NCBI RefSeq assembly: GCF_011682175.1
Contig: NZ_WHJG01000031.1
Span: 1 to 64,000, forward strand
Direction of reading: 5' to 3'
From: Massilia frigida
Lineage (GTDB): Bacteria; Pseudomonadota; Gammaproteobacteria; Burkholderiales; Burkholderiaceae_D
Length of the DNA stretch: 64,000 nucleotides
The notes beneath the pieces were generated by a model that had not been told where the DNA came from, made no database searches, and saw only the letters and a list, made by a program, of their open reading frames with translations. Below, piece after piece: positions 35,117-43,596 of the stretch. Every line of letters starts with the position of its first letter. Position 1 is the first letter of the stretch. Both the position numbers and the translations under genes were made by a program.

Positions 35117-36130
35117 GTCGGGTGCTGTCCCATTGTTTCACGCCACCAGAGGCTGGTACGGCGGATGCCTTCATCGAGGCTCACGCGCGGCCGATAATCG
35201 AGCAGCGACGTTGCGCGCGACAGATCCAGCGTTTGCGAAAAAGCGATGGTACCGAGCGAATAGCGCGTGAAAGGCGGCTCCCAGCCTGGCACCAGGGGCG
35301 CGCAGGCTTCGAGCAGACGTGCGACCAGGTCGGCAACCAGATAGGGCCGCGGCGCTGTTTCGAGCGGCAAATCGAATGCTGTTGAAATGCGGGCAAACAG
35401 ATCCCCGATCTCGACCGGCTCGCCGTTCGAGATATTGAAAATCGGATCCACGCCGGCCGGGTTGGCTGGCAGCGCAAGAGAGGCCTCGACTGCGTCCACG
35501 ACATTGTCGACATAGGTCAGGTCGATCAGCGCCCGGCCACCACGCAGCAGCGGCACACGGCCCAGGCGGATGAGCCGAAGCAGGCGCGGCAACAAGGCAT
35601 TATCCCAGGGACCGAAGATGGCGCGCGGCCGCAAAATGATCGAATGCGGCAGTCTAGCTGCGAGCACCAGTTCTTCCGCAGCGCGCTTGGTGCGGGCGTA
35701 CTCGTTCACCGGCCTTGGCAAGGGGCTGTCTTCGTGCACCTGCAAACGGTCGGTGTAGTCGAAGTAGATGCTGGGGCTCGATATGTGAACGAGCCTGGCG
35801 ACGCTGCGCTCACGACAGGCGGCAAGCACCTCGTCCACCGCACTGAGGTTGCTGCGCTCGAATGATCGCTTGCTTCCCCACGGCGCGGCCAGCGCCGCGC
35901 AATGCACTATGGCATCCGCCCCGCGGCAGCAAGCCGACAGCCTGGCGCGCGCCGCTTTGGCGCCATGGTCGACCTTGACGAAATCGACATCGGCACCGGC
36001 CAGCGCTTTGACCGACGCCGCTTCGTGGGTATTTCGGCCGGTGAACACGATACTGTGTCCACGCGCGGCAAGGCGCCACACGACATGCCTGCCGAGGAAT
36101 CCGGTCCCCCCCCGTGACGACGATATTCAT
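35113..36130 (-). pseudogene. Extended SDR (NAD-dependent epimerase/3-beta-HSD type) with one-base frameshift in G8 tract
   Basis: The ATG at 36130 overlaps the ketosynthase stop (ATGA) and begins MNIVVTGG. Reading on in that frame breaks the protein, because the coding strand has eight Gs at 36113-36106 where seven restore MNIVVTGGTGFLGRHVVWRLAARG, a perfect Rossmann start. After correction the product is 338 aa. It has HISSPSIYF and the YARTK catalytic pair, RPRAIFGPWD and a substrate-binding C-terminal region typical of OleD/3-beta-hydroxysteroid dehydrogenase-like SDRs. The rest of the frame is intact, so the lesion is recent, reversible (slipped-strand phase variation) or a sequencing error. 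Likely role: reduction of a beta-keto product of the ketosynthase. Confidence 0.8.
36106..36113 (-). repeat. G8 homopolymer (C8 on + strand) at codons 6-8 of the SDR gene
   Basis: Eight consecutive Cs on the + strand. Seven would put the downstream SDR frame in phase with the ATG at 36130. Its position just after the start codon is where contingency loci usually sit. Confidence 0.9.
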
Positions 36131-37122
36131 ACGGTCAGTACCATCCCGCCCATCGTCAGGCCGGCTCCGGTACCGAGCAGCATAATCGTGCTTCCACGCT
36201 GGAAGCGCCCGTTCGCCAAGCCGAGGTGCAAGGCGGTGGGAAGCGATGCGGCGACCTGGTTGCCGTAATCGGCGAAGATGTCGACCAGTTGTTCGGACGA
36301 GATGTCCAGGCGACGGGAAAGATGGGTCAGCGCGAGCTGGCTGGCCTGGTGCGGGACCACGGCTGTCAGGTCCTTCATCCGTACACCGGCATCGGCGAGC
36401 AGCTTGGCCGTAAAATCCGGCAGCGCTTCGTACGCCAGCTTGAACACGGCCTTGCCCTCCATATGGAAGACGGTAAGCGGATCGAAAGGCACGTCCAGTA
36501 GGCGGCGCGGGTGGTAGCGCGAACCGCCGGCCGGAATGCGGCAATGGTGCACGCCGGCGGACAGGGTTTCGAGCTTCGACGACAGGATGCCAGATGCCTC
36601 GCCGGCGTCCGTGCGGCGCATAACGGCCGCCGCGGCACCATCCCCGAAAATGCCGCCCTCGCGCAGATCGGTCCAGTTGATGCCGAAGGTAGCGATATCG
36701 CACGACACCAGCAGGATATTTCGATAGCGGCCGGCCTCGACGAGATAGCTTATCGTGTCCAGCGCTACGAGAAAGGACAAGCAGCTTGCATTGATATCGA
36801 ACGTCGTCGTACGCTGTTGCGACAGCCCCAGCTCGGCATGGATCAGGGCAGCATTGTAGGGCAGCGCCTGATCCATCGTGGCCGAAGCGGCAACGATGCA
36901 ATCGATATCGCCCCAGTCCAACCCCGCGTTCGCGACTGCATCGCGGCAGGCCTTGGCGGCGAGCTGAGCTGTGGTCTCGGTCGTTGACAGGAAGCGGCGG
37001 CGTATGCCCGTCTGCTTCAAGCTCGTTCCCGGCGCCAAGCCCAGCCGATCGTCCAGTTGCTGGCTGCTTGTCGACTGCGCCGGCAACGCCATTCCTGTAC
37101 CGGCAATTTGTATCCGTCTCAT
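36127..37122 (-). CDS. Ketoacyl-ACP synthase III-type ketosynthase
   Basis: This 331-aa thiolase-superfamily condensing enzyme has a complete triad: Cys114 in DINASCLSF, His258 in VVPHQASQ and Asn288 in YGNQVAAS, plus the C-terminal LGTGAGLTMGG loop. It belongs to the KAS III/FabH-OleA-like class rather than being a housekeeping FabH by context. The ATG at 37122 follows AAGGG at a good distance; a GTG 9 nt upstream is too close to that site. It is the first gene of the five-gene operon and probably primes the pathway by condensing an acyl-CoA or acyl-ACP. Confidence 0.85.
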   Translation of the reverse strand: MRRIQIAGTGMALPAQSTSSQQLDDRLGLAPGTSLKQTGIRRRFLSTTETTAQLAAKACRDAVANAGLDWGDIDCIVAASATMDQALPYNAALIHAELGLSQQRTTTFDINASCLSFLVALDTISYLVEAGRYRNILLVSCDIATFGINWTDLREGGIFGDGAAAAVMRRTDAGEASGILSSKLETLSAGVHHCRIPAGGSRYHPRRLLDVPFDPLTVFHMEGKAVFKLAYEALPDFTAKLLADAGVRMKDLTAVVPHQASQLALTHLSRRLDISSEQLVDIFADYGNQVAASLPTALHLGLANGRFQRGSTIMLLGTGAGLTMGGMVLTV

Positions 37123-37444
37123 TTCAAGCACCCTTAGATTGTTCCTGTATTTACTATTTGTTGCTTATTGGAACGTATCATAGGGTACTGAAGCCGAAAC
37201 AAAAATTCCTATGGGAAAGTTGTTGTATATTGAGCCGCCGGGTATCATTTTGTGATACTCGCCGCACATCGACGGCCAGATTCTAAGTTGGCAGACGGGC
37301 AATGCGTCGTTGATAGAACAGTCAGGCGATGCCAGACCCTCATGCAAACATGATACGAGCGAGTCGGTCCATGTCACTCACGCCATAAAAAGTCTGAGGA
37401 AGCGCCGATTGATTCGGCCCCACCCGTTTCCCGGGCCTGAAATA
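37123..37444 (-). promoter_or_regulatory. Leader/promoter region of the ketosynthase operon with repeated GTATCA motif
   Basis: About 320 bp with lower GC content. GTATCA-N5-TGATAC forms an inverted repeat at 37242-37258. The same half-site occurs at 37175-37180 (GTATCA) and 37351-37356 (TGATAC). This looks like a multi-site operator for a dimeric regulator. No convincing gene is present; a 70-codon frame on the - strand (37165-37377) has no recognisable product. Confidence 0.45.
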
Positions 37445-38494
37445 TCACGACTGCAACGACAACCTGTACACCGTGGTCTGCCGATACACCTGCCCCGGCC
37501 GGAGAATCACCGCCGACGCGCACTGCCCGTTCAACTGATCCGGATACGCATGCGCTTCCAGGCAAAACCCGTCGTGCCGCGCGTACGGCCGTCCGGCCCT
37601 GCCCTGCACGCCGTCGAGCCAGTTGCCGCTGTAGAACTGCAACCCCGGCTCGGTGGTCGACACCTGCAAGCGCCGTCCCGACCCCGGGTCATACACGCGC
37701 GCCACCTCGCGCAGCGGCCCCGCCCTGCCCATCGCGTGCGGCTGGATGCAGTAACAGTGATCGAAGCCGCCCGCCAGGCGAATCTGCGCATCCGGCCAGC
37801 CCAAACGCGGCCCGATGGCGGCCGGCTGGCGGAAGTCGAACGGCGTGCCGCCCACCGCCGCCACCCCCACCGGAATCCCGCCCGGGTCGGTCTCCAGGTA
37901 AAAATCGGCATCGATCTGCAGCATGTGGTCGCCCACGTCGGCGCTGCCGCCATTGAGGTTGAAATACGGATGCGCAGTCAGGTTGACCGGCGTCGGCGCG
38001 TCCGACACCGCCTCGAAGTCGATGGTGAGCCGGCCTTCGTCATCAAGCCGGTAATGCACCTGTACGTCGAGCTGGCCGGGAAAGCCGCCGTCGCCGTCGG
38101 GCGAGCTAAGGCGCAGCGACACGCCGGCGCCCGATGCGCTCAGCGTCCAGCGCGCCTTGTGAAAGCCATCGTCGCCGCCGTGCAGGTGATTGCCGCGATC
38201 ATTCACGGCCGCCTGCACCGGCGCACCGTCGAGCATGAAGCGGCCCTGCGCGATGCGGTTGGCCCAGCGTCCGATCACGGCGCCGAAATAGGCGCTGTTG
38301 TCCGCATAGCCGTGCGCATCGCGATAGCCGAGCAGCACGTCGGCCACCTTGCCGTAGCGGTCAGGCGCCCACCACGACACCAGCGCCGCCCCGCGCTCGC
38401 TGATCGTCAGGCGCATGTCGTTGGCGTTGCGCAGGGTGAACAGCTGGTCGGCGCCGCGCAGCGCAGGTGTGGCAAGGATTTGCTTGGTCGTCAT
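37445..38494 (-). CDS. galM: Aldose 1-epimerase (galactose mutarotase)
   Basis: This 349-aa GalM-family beta-sandwich has conserved RWANRIAQGRF, HLHGGDDGFHKARW (a catalytic-site His), NLTAHPYFNLNG (catalytic His) and the C-terminal FCLEAHAYPDQLN with the catalytic Glu. It interconverts alpha and beta anomers of hexoses or pentoses. The ATG overlaps the stop of the upstream XylR-type regulator (TAATG), so the two are co-transcribed. The pairing suggests use for xylose or another plant-derived aldose. Confidence 0.93.
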   Translation of the reverse strand: MTTKQILATPALRGADQLFTLRNANDMRLTISERGAALVSWWAPDRYGKVADVLLGYRDAHGYADNSAYFGAVIGRWANRIAQGRFMLDGAPVQAAVNDRGNHLHGGDDGFHKARWTLSASGAGVSLRLSSPDGDGGFPGQLDVQVHYRLDDEGRLTIDFEAVSDAPTPVNLTAHPYFNLNGGSADVGDHMLQIDADFYLETDPGGIPVGVAAVGGTPFDFRQPAAIGPRLGWPDAQIRLAGGFDHCYCIQPHAMGRAGPLREVARVYDPGSGRRLQVSTTEPGLQFYSGNWLDGVQGRAGRPYARHDGFCLEAHAYPDQLNGQCASAVILRPGQVYRQTTVYRLSLQS

Positions 38495-39717
38495 TACGCA
38501 TCTGCAGGTTGATATTGGGGAGCCGGCGCCGGCTCGGCCTGGCCTTGCAGGGCTTGATCCTGATAGGCGCGCGGGGTGCAGCCAAGCTCGCGCTTGAACA
38601 CCGAATGCATGTACTGGCTCGACGTGAAGCCGCAACTGAGCGCCACATTGGCCAGGTTGCAGTCGCCGCGCCCGAGGATCGCGATCGCCGTGTCCAGGCG
38701 GAAGCGCAGGATCTCGTCGTGCACGCTGCAGCCGAGCTCCTGGCGGAAATACGATTCCAGCGACGAGCGCGAAATGCCGACGTAATCGGCCACCTGCCCG
38801 GTCTTGATGCCCTGGCAGGCGTACTGGCGGATGAAGTGGCGCGCGCGCATCACGTGCGGGTGCTTGGCCGGTTCGTGCTTGCTCGACGCCAGCACGTTGA
38901 TGCCGGCCGGCGGCACCAGGATGCGCGTATCGGCCAGGCGCGCACCGTGCAGCATCTGGTCGAGCAAATGGGCGGCGGCGCGCCCCATTTCCTGCGCGCC
39001 CTGGATCACGGAACTGAGCGGAATGCGGGTCAGCATGCGCGCCAGCGGGTCGTTGTCGATGCCGATCAGGGCCACCTGCTCCGGCACTTCGATGCCGGCG
39101 ATCATGCAGGCCTGCATCAGCTGACGCGCGCGCGCATCGGTCACGGCAATGATGCCGCAGGGTTTGGGCAGGCTGTGCAGCCAGTTGATCTGCTGCTGCA
39201 CCGCTTCATCCCACGAGGGCGCGCTGGTGCCCTGGCCACGGAAGACCTCGGCTTCCATGCGGTCGCGCCGCATCAGGCTGCGAAAAGCGTTTTCGCGTTC
39301 CTGGGCCCAGCGGTTTTCCTGGGCTTCGGGCAGGCTGAACAGGGCGAAGTGGCGCAAGCCGGCTTCGATCAGGTGCTCGTAAGCCAGTTTGATCAGCTTG
39401 ACATTGTCGGTGGCCACGTAGGGCACGCCGGCCGGATAGGCATTGACGTTTTCGTAGGAGCCGCCCACCGCGACCACGGGAATGCGGCTGCGCGCGAGCG
39501 CGGAGGCAACCGCCGGGTCGTCGAAATCGGCGATCACGCCATCGCCCTGCCAATCTTCGATGCCGGGCAGGCGCAAGCGGAAGTCTTCTTCGAGGAACAG
39601 GTCACACGAGCTGCGCGTGCTTGACAGATAGGCGGCGATTCCTTCAATAACTTCACGGTCGAAAATCTTGTTTGCGTTAAACAGCAATGCAATTCGATGC
39701 GATTTGGGCATCAACAT
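38494..39717 (-). CDS. xylR: XylR-type sugar-responsive regulator (periplasmic-binding-like plus AraC HTH)
   Basis: This 407-aa protein has an N-terminal LacI/periplasmic-binding-like ligand domain (residues 5-275; RIALLFNANKIFDREVIEG, VALIGIDNDPLARM). A C-terminal AraC-family double helix-turn-helix follows (about 290-395; VADYVGISRSSLESYF, VALSCGFTSSQYMHSVFKRE). This is the domain order of E. coli XylR. The start at 39717 is supported by AAGGAGA (39733-39727, - strand) 9 nt upstream. It likely activates xylose or related sugar genes, including galM downstream. The symbol is by architecture; the inducing sugar is not proven. Confidence 0.85.
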   Translation of the reverse strand: MLMPKSHRIALLFNANKIFDREVIEGIAAYLSSTRSSCDLFLEEDFRLRLPGIEDWQGDGVIADFDDPAVASALARSRIPVVAVGGSYENVNAYPAGVPYVATDNVKLIKLAYEHLIEAGLRHFALFSLPEAQENRWAQERENAFRSLMRRDRMEAEVFRGQGTSAPSWDEAVQQQINWLHSLPKPCGIIAVTDARARQLMQACMIAGIEVPEQVALIGIDNDPLARMLTRIPLSSVIQGAQEMGRAAAHLLDQMLHGARLADTRILVPPAGINVLASSKHEPAKHPHVMRARHFIRQYACQGIKTGQVADYVGISRSSLESYFRQELGCSVHDEILRFRLDTAIAILGRGDCNLANVALSCGFTSSQYMHSVFKRELGCTPRAYQDQALQGQAEPAPAPQYQPADA

Positions 39718-39783
39718 GGTGGATGGTCTCCTTAGGCCCCGCCGGCGCCCCTCTTGATCGGGAGCGCTTCCTTTATTTATTGT

Positions 39784-39812
39784 ATAACTAAAACTAATTG
39801 CTTTAGTATCAA
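39784..39812 (-). promoter_or_regulatory. Candidate sigma-70 promoter for xylR-galM
   Basis: On the - strand TTGATA (39812-39807) is followed 17 bp later by AGTTAT, with TATACA overlapping just after, in an AT-rich patch upstream of xylR. This leaves a 5' leader of about 60 nt that contains GGAGCGCTTCC (39761-39771), a palindrome-like element. Only a pattern match. Confidence 0.35.
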
Positions 39813-39915
39813 TGAATTGGACGGTGTAGCGGGGCTGCGGATCATTCTGCAAGCAACGGGTCGCAGTTTCAATTATGAAAATCAGCAAGCGGCGTAGCGA
39901 TTCTCGGTGAAGGCC

Positions 39916-39950
39916 GCGCGTCGCATAGCGCGTCGCATAGCGCGTCGCAT
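39916..39950. repeat. Three tandem 12-bp units GCGCGTCGCATA
   Basis: Units at 39916-39927, 39928-39939 and 39940-39950 (last one lacking the final A) in the intergenic region between xylR and the NHL lipoprotein gene. No function seen. Confidence 0.85.
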
Positions 39951-39957
39951 GGTTGGC

Positions 39958-39992
39958 GGGATGGGATGGGATGGGATGGGATGAGATGGGAT
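39958..39992 (+). repeat. (GGGAT)7 microsatellite, potential G-quadruplex
   Basis: Seven 5-bp units with one GAGAT variant (39983-39987). Five uninterrupted GGG tracts separated by 2-nt AT loops come first, then a sixth after the variant. Short loops and at least four G3 tracts meet the usual rule for a stable parallel G-quadruplex on the + strand. Confidence 0.85.
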
Positions 39993-40088
39993 GCGCAAGC
40001 GCTAGCCGCCTGCGGGGCGGGGAACTGCGCACTACAAACAACTGCGCGCAGCCTCAGTTGTCCCCATGCCGACGCTTGGCCAGGACGC

Positions 40089-41324
40089 CTATGGCAGTTT
40101 GGCGCGCACGACACCCTTGTCCACCGTCACATACAAACGGCCCTCCGCATCCATCGCCAAGCCCATCGGCGCTCCCAGCCCACCGGGCAACTCGCCGGTT
40201 TTGGTCTGCGCTTGCCCGGCCACGCCCAGGACCGTGGTGACCACGCCGGCGGGCGTGATCTTGCGAACGGTCGCATTGCCGCGGTCGAGCACGAACACAT
40301 TGGCGGCCTTGTCCACCACTAACTGGGTCGGCTGATTGAAGCGTGCAGCCGTACCGGTGCCGTCGGCGCTGCCCGCCTGCGTCACGGCGCCGGCAAACAT
40401 GCTGGCGCTTCCGGTCGGGGTGACCTTGATGATGGCATGGCGGGCCGTGTCGGCGATGTAGCCATTGCCCACGCTGTCGACGGCCAGGCCGCCATCGTTA
40501 CGGCCCAGCCGTCCCGCTGTCGCGCCAAGATCGGCGGGATAGGTATAAGTAAATGGGCCACGCGGGTCGTACCCGCCGGTCCTGTGGCCCGATTCCTGCG
40601 AATACACGACCCGCCCGCTGCCGTCGGGATTGACGGTCTGCCAGCCATTGAAGCTCACGCCGAAATAGCCCACGCCGGGAGTGCTGGACGGGGCATAGTC
40701 GCCGGTCCCGTAGGCATGAAGCGCGCCGTCCGGGCCGATTGCCAGCGCGACCGGACGCTGCGCGATGGTGGTGGGCAGTTGGCTGTAATTCGCATGGGTC
40801 GGCGTATCCGCCAGGAGGATCGTGCCGACCACGCCAGCGGCACTGATCGAACGGATGACGCCATGAGAATAGGACGAGTCCATACCGGACATCTCGAGCG
40901 CATACAGGGTCTGGCTGGTGGAATTGAAAACCAACTGAACGACTTCTCCCGGAGCCACCGCGGCACCCTCGCCGATATAGGTGCTGGTTCGATTGATGAA
41001 GGGAGAAACCGTACCGGTTTGCGACATCTTCACGACTTCAATGACTGCCCCCGTGATGACCGAGGATGGCAGTTGTTCCGGCGAACCGTTGCCGACGTAA
41101 ATCGTGCCCGATGCATCGACCGCAATACCACCCGGCTTGAACTGCTTGCCGACCATGCTTTCGCCCAGCAGCTTGACTGGTGGTTCGGGCGGCGGCGGCG
41201 GTGGCGGGACGGGCGCAGGTGTGCTGTCGGAAGAGCCATTGCAGGCGCTGAGCAAGAGGCCCGCAATAACCAGGCACAGGGGATGGATTCGGAAGGAACG
41301 AAGGATCGGGAACATGGCTGCCAT
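40089..41324 (-). CDS. NHL-repeat beta-propeller lipoprotein
   Basis: This 411-aa lipoprotein has a hydrophobic signal segment ending in the lipobox LLSAC, then a Ser/Pro-rich linker with a run of prolines. The propeller carries NHL-type blades (GGIAVDASGTIYVGNG; GGLAVDSVGNGYIADTARHAIIKV; QLVVDKAANVFVLDRGNATVRKI; GLAMDAEGRLYVTV). NHL propellers bind proteins or ligands; no enzymatic motif is evident. ATGs at 41324 and 41315 are both possible. Divergent from the hydrolase at 41459. Confidence 0.85.
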   Translation of the reverse strand: MAAMFPILRSFRIHPLCLVIAGLLLSACNGSSDSTPAPVPPPPPPPEPPVKLLGESMVGKQFKPGGIAVDASGTIYVGNGSPEQLPSSVITGAVIEVVKMSQTGTVSPFINRTSTYIGEGAAVAPGEVVQLVFNSTSQTLYALEMSGMDSSYSHGVIRSISAAGVVGTILLADTPTHANYSQLPTTIAQRPVALAIGPDGALHAYGTGDYAPSSTPGVGYFGVSFNGWQTVNPDGSGRVVYSQESGHRTGGYDPRGPFTYTYPADLGATAGRLGRNDGGLAVDSVGNGYIADTARHAIIKVTPTGSASMFAGAVTQAGSADGTGTAARFNQPTQLVVDKAANVFVLDRGNATVRKITPAGVVTTVLGVAGQAQTKTGELPGGLGAPMGLAMDAEGRLYVTVDKGVVRAKLP

Positions 41325-41458
41325 CTGAAAGGTTTTAGGAAAATCATTATTGCATGATATATATCAATAAACCATGCGCCCGGTCCGATGATCCTCGCAT
41401 TCTTCATACATCGCTCTCTGGCGGTGCCCGACAAACTGCCCGATTACCCAAGCCGCAT

Positions 41459-42547
41459 ATGCTCAAGCACGCCCCCATCCGTATTCTCGGCACAATCGCC
41501 CTCCTCGCCGGCGTCATCGCCGTGCCGCTGTACGCCAGCGACAAGCCCAAGCACCCGCAAGCGCCGTCGGCAAGCGTGCCCTACTCCCAGACCACAGTCA
41601 CTTTCGCCAACCCAGGCGGCCCGGACCACCTGGCCGGCACCCTGACCGTGCCTCCCGGCACCGGTCCGTTTCCGGCCATCGTCATCGTTCCCGGCTCCGG
41701 CCAGGTCAACCGCGATGGCGAGCTGTTCGGCCACCAGTTCTACCGTGTCCTGGCCGACGACCTGACCCGGCGCGGCTTTGCCGTGCTGCGCAGCGACAAG
41801 CGCGGCGTGGGTGCATCGAACGGCAGCTTCGACACCGCAACCACCGCCGACTTCGCCTCCGACATCGAAGCGGGCGTGGCCTTCCTGCGCAGCCGCAAGG
41901 ACATCAACCCGCAGCGCATCGGCCTGGTTGGCCACAGCGAAGGCGGCATCATCGCGCCGATGGTGGCCGGCAAGGACCCGCGCATTGTGTTCGTCGTGAT
42001 GATGGCCGGAAACGGCATTCGCGGCGACCAGATGCTGCTCGACCGCACCCGCAAGCGGCGCATGGCCGGCAAGAGCGCCACCGAGACCGAGCGCGAACTG
42101 GCCCTGCAAAAGGCCGTCTTCGCTGCCGTGACCGCCGACGCAACGCCCGCCGAGCGCGAGAGCCGCGCCCGCCAGTTGTATCTGGACGCGCGGAAGAATT
42201 ACGGCCGCGCCTGGTCGCCGGACGAGCTGGCACCCCTGCTCTCGCCGTGGATGCGCAGCTTCCTGGCATCGGACCCGGTGCCGGTGCTGCAGCGGCTGCG
42301 GTGCGCCATCCTGGCCCTGGTCGGCGAAAAAGACCAGGTGGTCATGGCCGACGAAAATATCCCTGCGCTCACCCGTGCGCTGGCCGGCAACCCGAATGCC
42401 AGCGTCAAGCGCCTGGCGGGCTTGAACCATTTCTTCCAGAGCGCCGGCAGCGGCGCGTTGTCGGAAGTGGCCGGCATCGAGGAAACCATCGCCCCAAGTG
42501 CGCTGGAGCTGATCGGGTCGTGGGCCAGCCTGCACTCCCAACCCTAG
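41459..42547 (+). CDS. Exported alpha/beta hydrolase
   Basis: This 362-aa protein has an N-terminal hydrophobic segment (IRILGTIALLAGVIAVPLYA) that serves as signal peptide or anchor. The serine hydrolase domain has the oxyanion IVIVPGSGQVNRDG, nucleophile GHSEGG, acid near VGEKDQVV and base in LNHFFQ. It belongs to the family of exported esterase-like hydrolases. The start at 41459 gives the signal sequence directly. Its stop overlaps the end of the convergent LysR gene by 4 nt. Confidence 0.85.
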   Translation: MLKHAPIRILGTIALLAGVIAVPLYASDKPKHPQAPSASVPYSQTTVTFANPGGPDHLAGTLTVPPGTGPFPAIVIVPGSGQVNRDGELFGHQFYRVLADDLTRRGFAVLRSDKRGVGASNGSFDTATTADFASDIEAGVAFLRSRKDINPQRIGLVGHSEGGIIAPMVAGKDPRIVFVVMMAGNGIRGDQMLLDRTRKRRMAGKSATETERELALQKAVFAAVTADATPAERESRARQLYLDARKNYGRAWSPDELAPLLSPWMRSFLASDPVPVLQRLRCAILALVGEKDQVVMADENIPALTRALAGNPNASVKRLAGLNHFFQSAGSGALSEVAGIEETIAPSALELIGSWASLHSQP

Positions 42548-43470
42548 CCATCACGGCCGCCTGATGCCAGATCCGGGTCGGCGTCGAACAGCGCCGTCAG
42601 CCAGCCGGCGAACGCGGCCAGCTTGGGCGCCGCCATCCGCCCCTGCGGGTACAGCAGCGACACCGGCATGGGCGTGGGCGGCGTGTCCGCCAGCACCTGC
42701 ACCAGCGATCCGTCAGCCAGGTGCTTGCGTACCTGGTAAGTGGCGACCTGGGTCAGCCCCAGCCCCTGCAACGCGCAGATGAGGTTGGCGCCGGCATCGT
42801 TGACCGCAATCGGGCCGCTGATGGCGATGCGCGTCACCGCCTCGCCCACCACGAAATCCCAGTCGAAGGGCCGCCCCGTGCGCGCCGAAAAATGCACCAC
42901 GCTGCGATGCGCGTGCAGATCCGCAATGCTCTGCGGCACGCCATGGCGCGCCAGATACGATGGCGCGGCGCAGGTGACAAAGCGCATCTCGCCAATCTGG
43001 CGCCCGATCATCGAGGAATCCTGCAATTGCCCCACCCGCACCGCGCAATCGATGCCATCCCGAATCATGTCGACCAGGCGGTCGGTGATGCTGATGCCCA
43101 GTTCGACTTCGGGATACGCCTCATGAAAGGCGGCAATGTGCGGCAAGATCACGTGCCGCGCCACCGCCGACGGCAGGTCGATCCGCAGCTTGCCCTTGGG
43201 ACGGGTCGAGCCGGCGCCGAAAAACGCTTGCTCGGAGGCGTCGATCGCGGCCAGGATCTCGATGCAGTGGGCGTAGTATTGCGCGCCGTCGGGCGTCAGC
43301 GAGAGCTTGCGCGTGGTTCGCTGAAGCAACTGGCGGCCGAGAAAGGCTTCCAGGTTCTGCATCGTTGCCGTCAGCGAAGCGCGCGGCAGGTGCAGGCTTT
43401 CGGCCGCCCGCGAAAAGCTGTTCGCCTCCACGATCCGCACGAAGGTTTGCATTGCTTTGACCTTGTCCAA
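42544..43470 (-). CDS. LysR-family transcriptional regulator (divergent from MFS transporter)
   Basis: This 308-aa LTTR has an N-terminal winged HTH (MQTFVRIVEANSFSRAAESLHLPRASLTATMQNLEAFLG) and a C-terminal effector domain. It is transcribed away from the MFS transporter gene, and the 126-bp gap between them contains two perfect palindromes. It most likely controls that exporter. Confidence 0.9.
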   Translation of the reverse strand: MDKVKAMQTFVRIVEANSFSRAAESLHLPRASLTATMQNLEAFLGRQLLQRTTRKLSLTPDGAQYYAHCIEILAAIDASEQAFFGAGSTRPKGKLRIDLPSAVARHVILPHIAAFHEAYPEVELGISITDRLVDMIRDGIDCAVRVGQLQDSSMIGRQIGEMRFVTCAAPSYLARHGVPQSIADLHAHRSVVHFSARTGRPFDWDFVVGEAVTRIAISGPIAVNDAGANLICALQGLGLTQVATYQVRKHLADGSLVQVLADTPPTPMPVSLLYPQGRMAAPKLAAFAGWLTALFDADPDLASGGRDG

Positions 43471-43490
43471 GCGTGTTCTCCGGTCGATTG

Positions 43491-43533
43491 TTCACATAAT
43501 GTGAAAAGTATAGGCGCATTATGCGCATATAAT
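43491..43533 (+). promoter_or_regulatory. Divergent LysR/MFS control region with two palindromes and a TATAAT box
   Basis: TTCACAT-A-ATGTGAA (43491-43505) and GCGCAT-T-ATGCGC (43514-43526) are perfect inverted repeats. TATAAT at 43528-43533 follows directly, without a good -35, which suits activator-dependent transcription of the MFS gene at 43597. The first palindrome has the T-N11-A geometry of a LysR site. Confidence 0.6.
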
Positions 43534-43596
43534 CGGCCGGACGGTTTTGTCTACAATGTCTTCAGTTCAACGCAAGTTGATTTTTGAGGATGCAAT

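Noticed and set aside
36127-37122. Ketosynthase considered as housekeeping FabH
   Set aside because: It is not next to plsX, fabD or acpP and is coupled to SDR/adenylation/ATP-grasp genes, so a specialised role is favoured.
37165-37377. A 70-codon - strand frame in the ketosynthase leader
   Set aside because: Weak ribosome site, no recognisable product and it runs through the palindromic operator-like elements.
39958-39992. GGGAT run considered as part of a CRISPR or telomere-like array
   Set aside because: Unit is 5 bp with no spacers; a simple microsatellite with quadruplex potential explains it.
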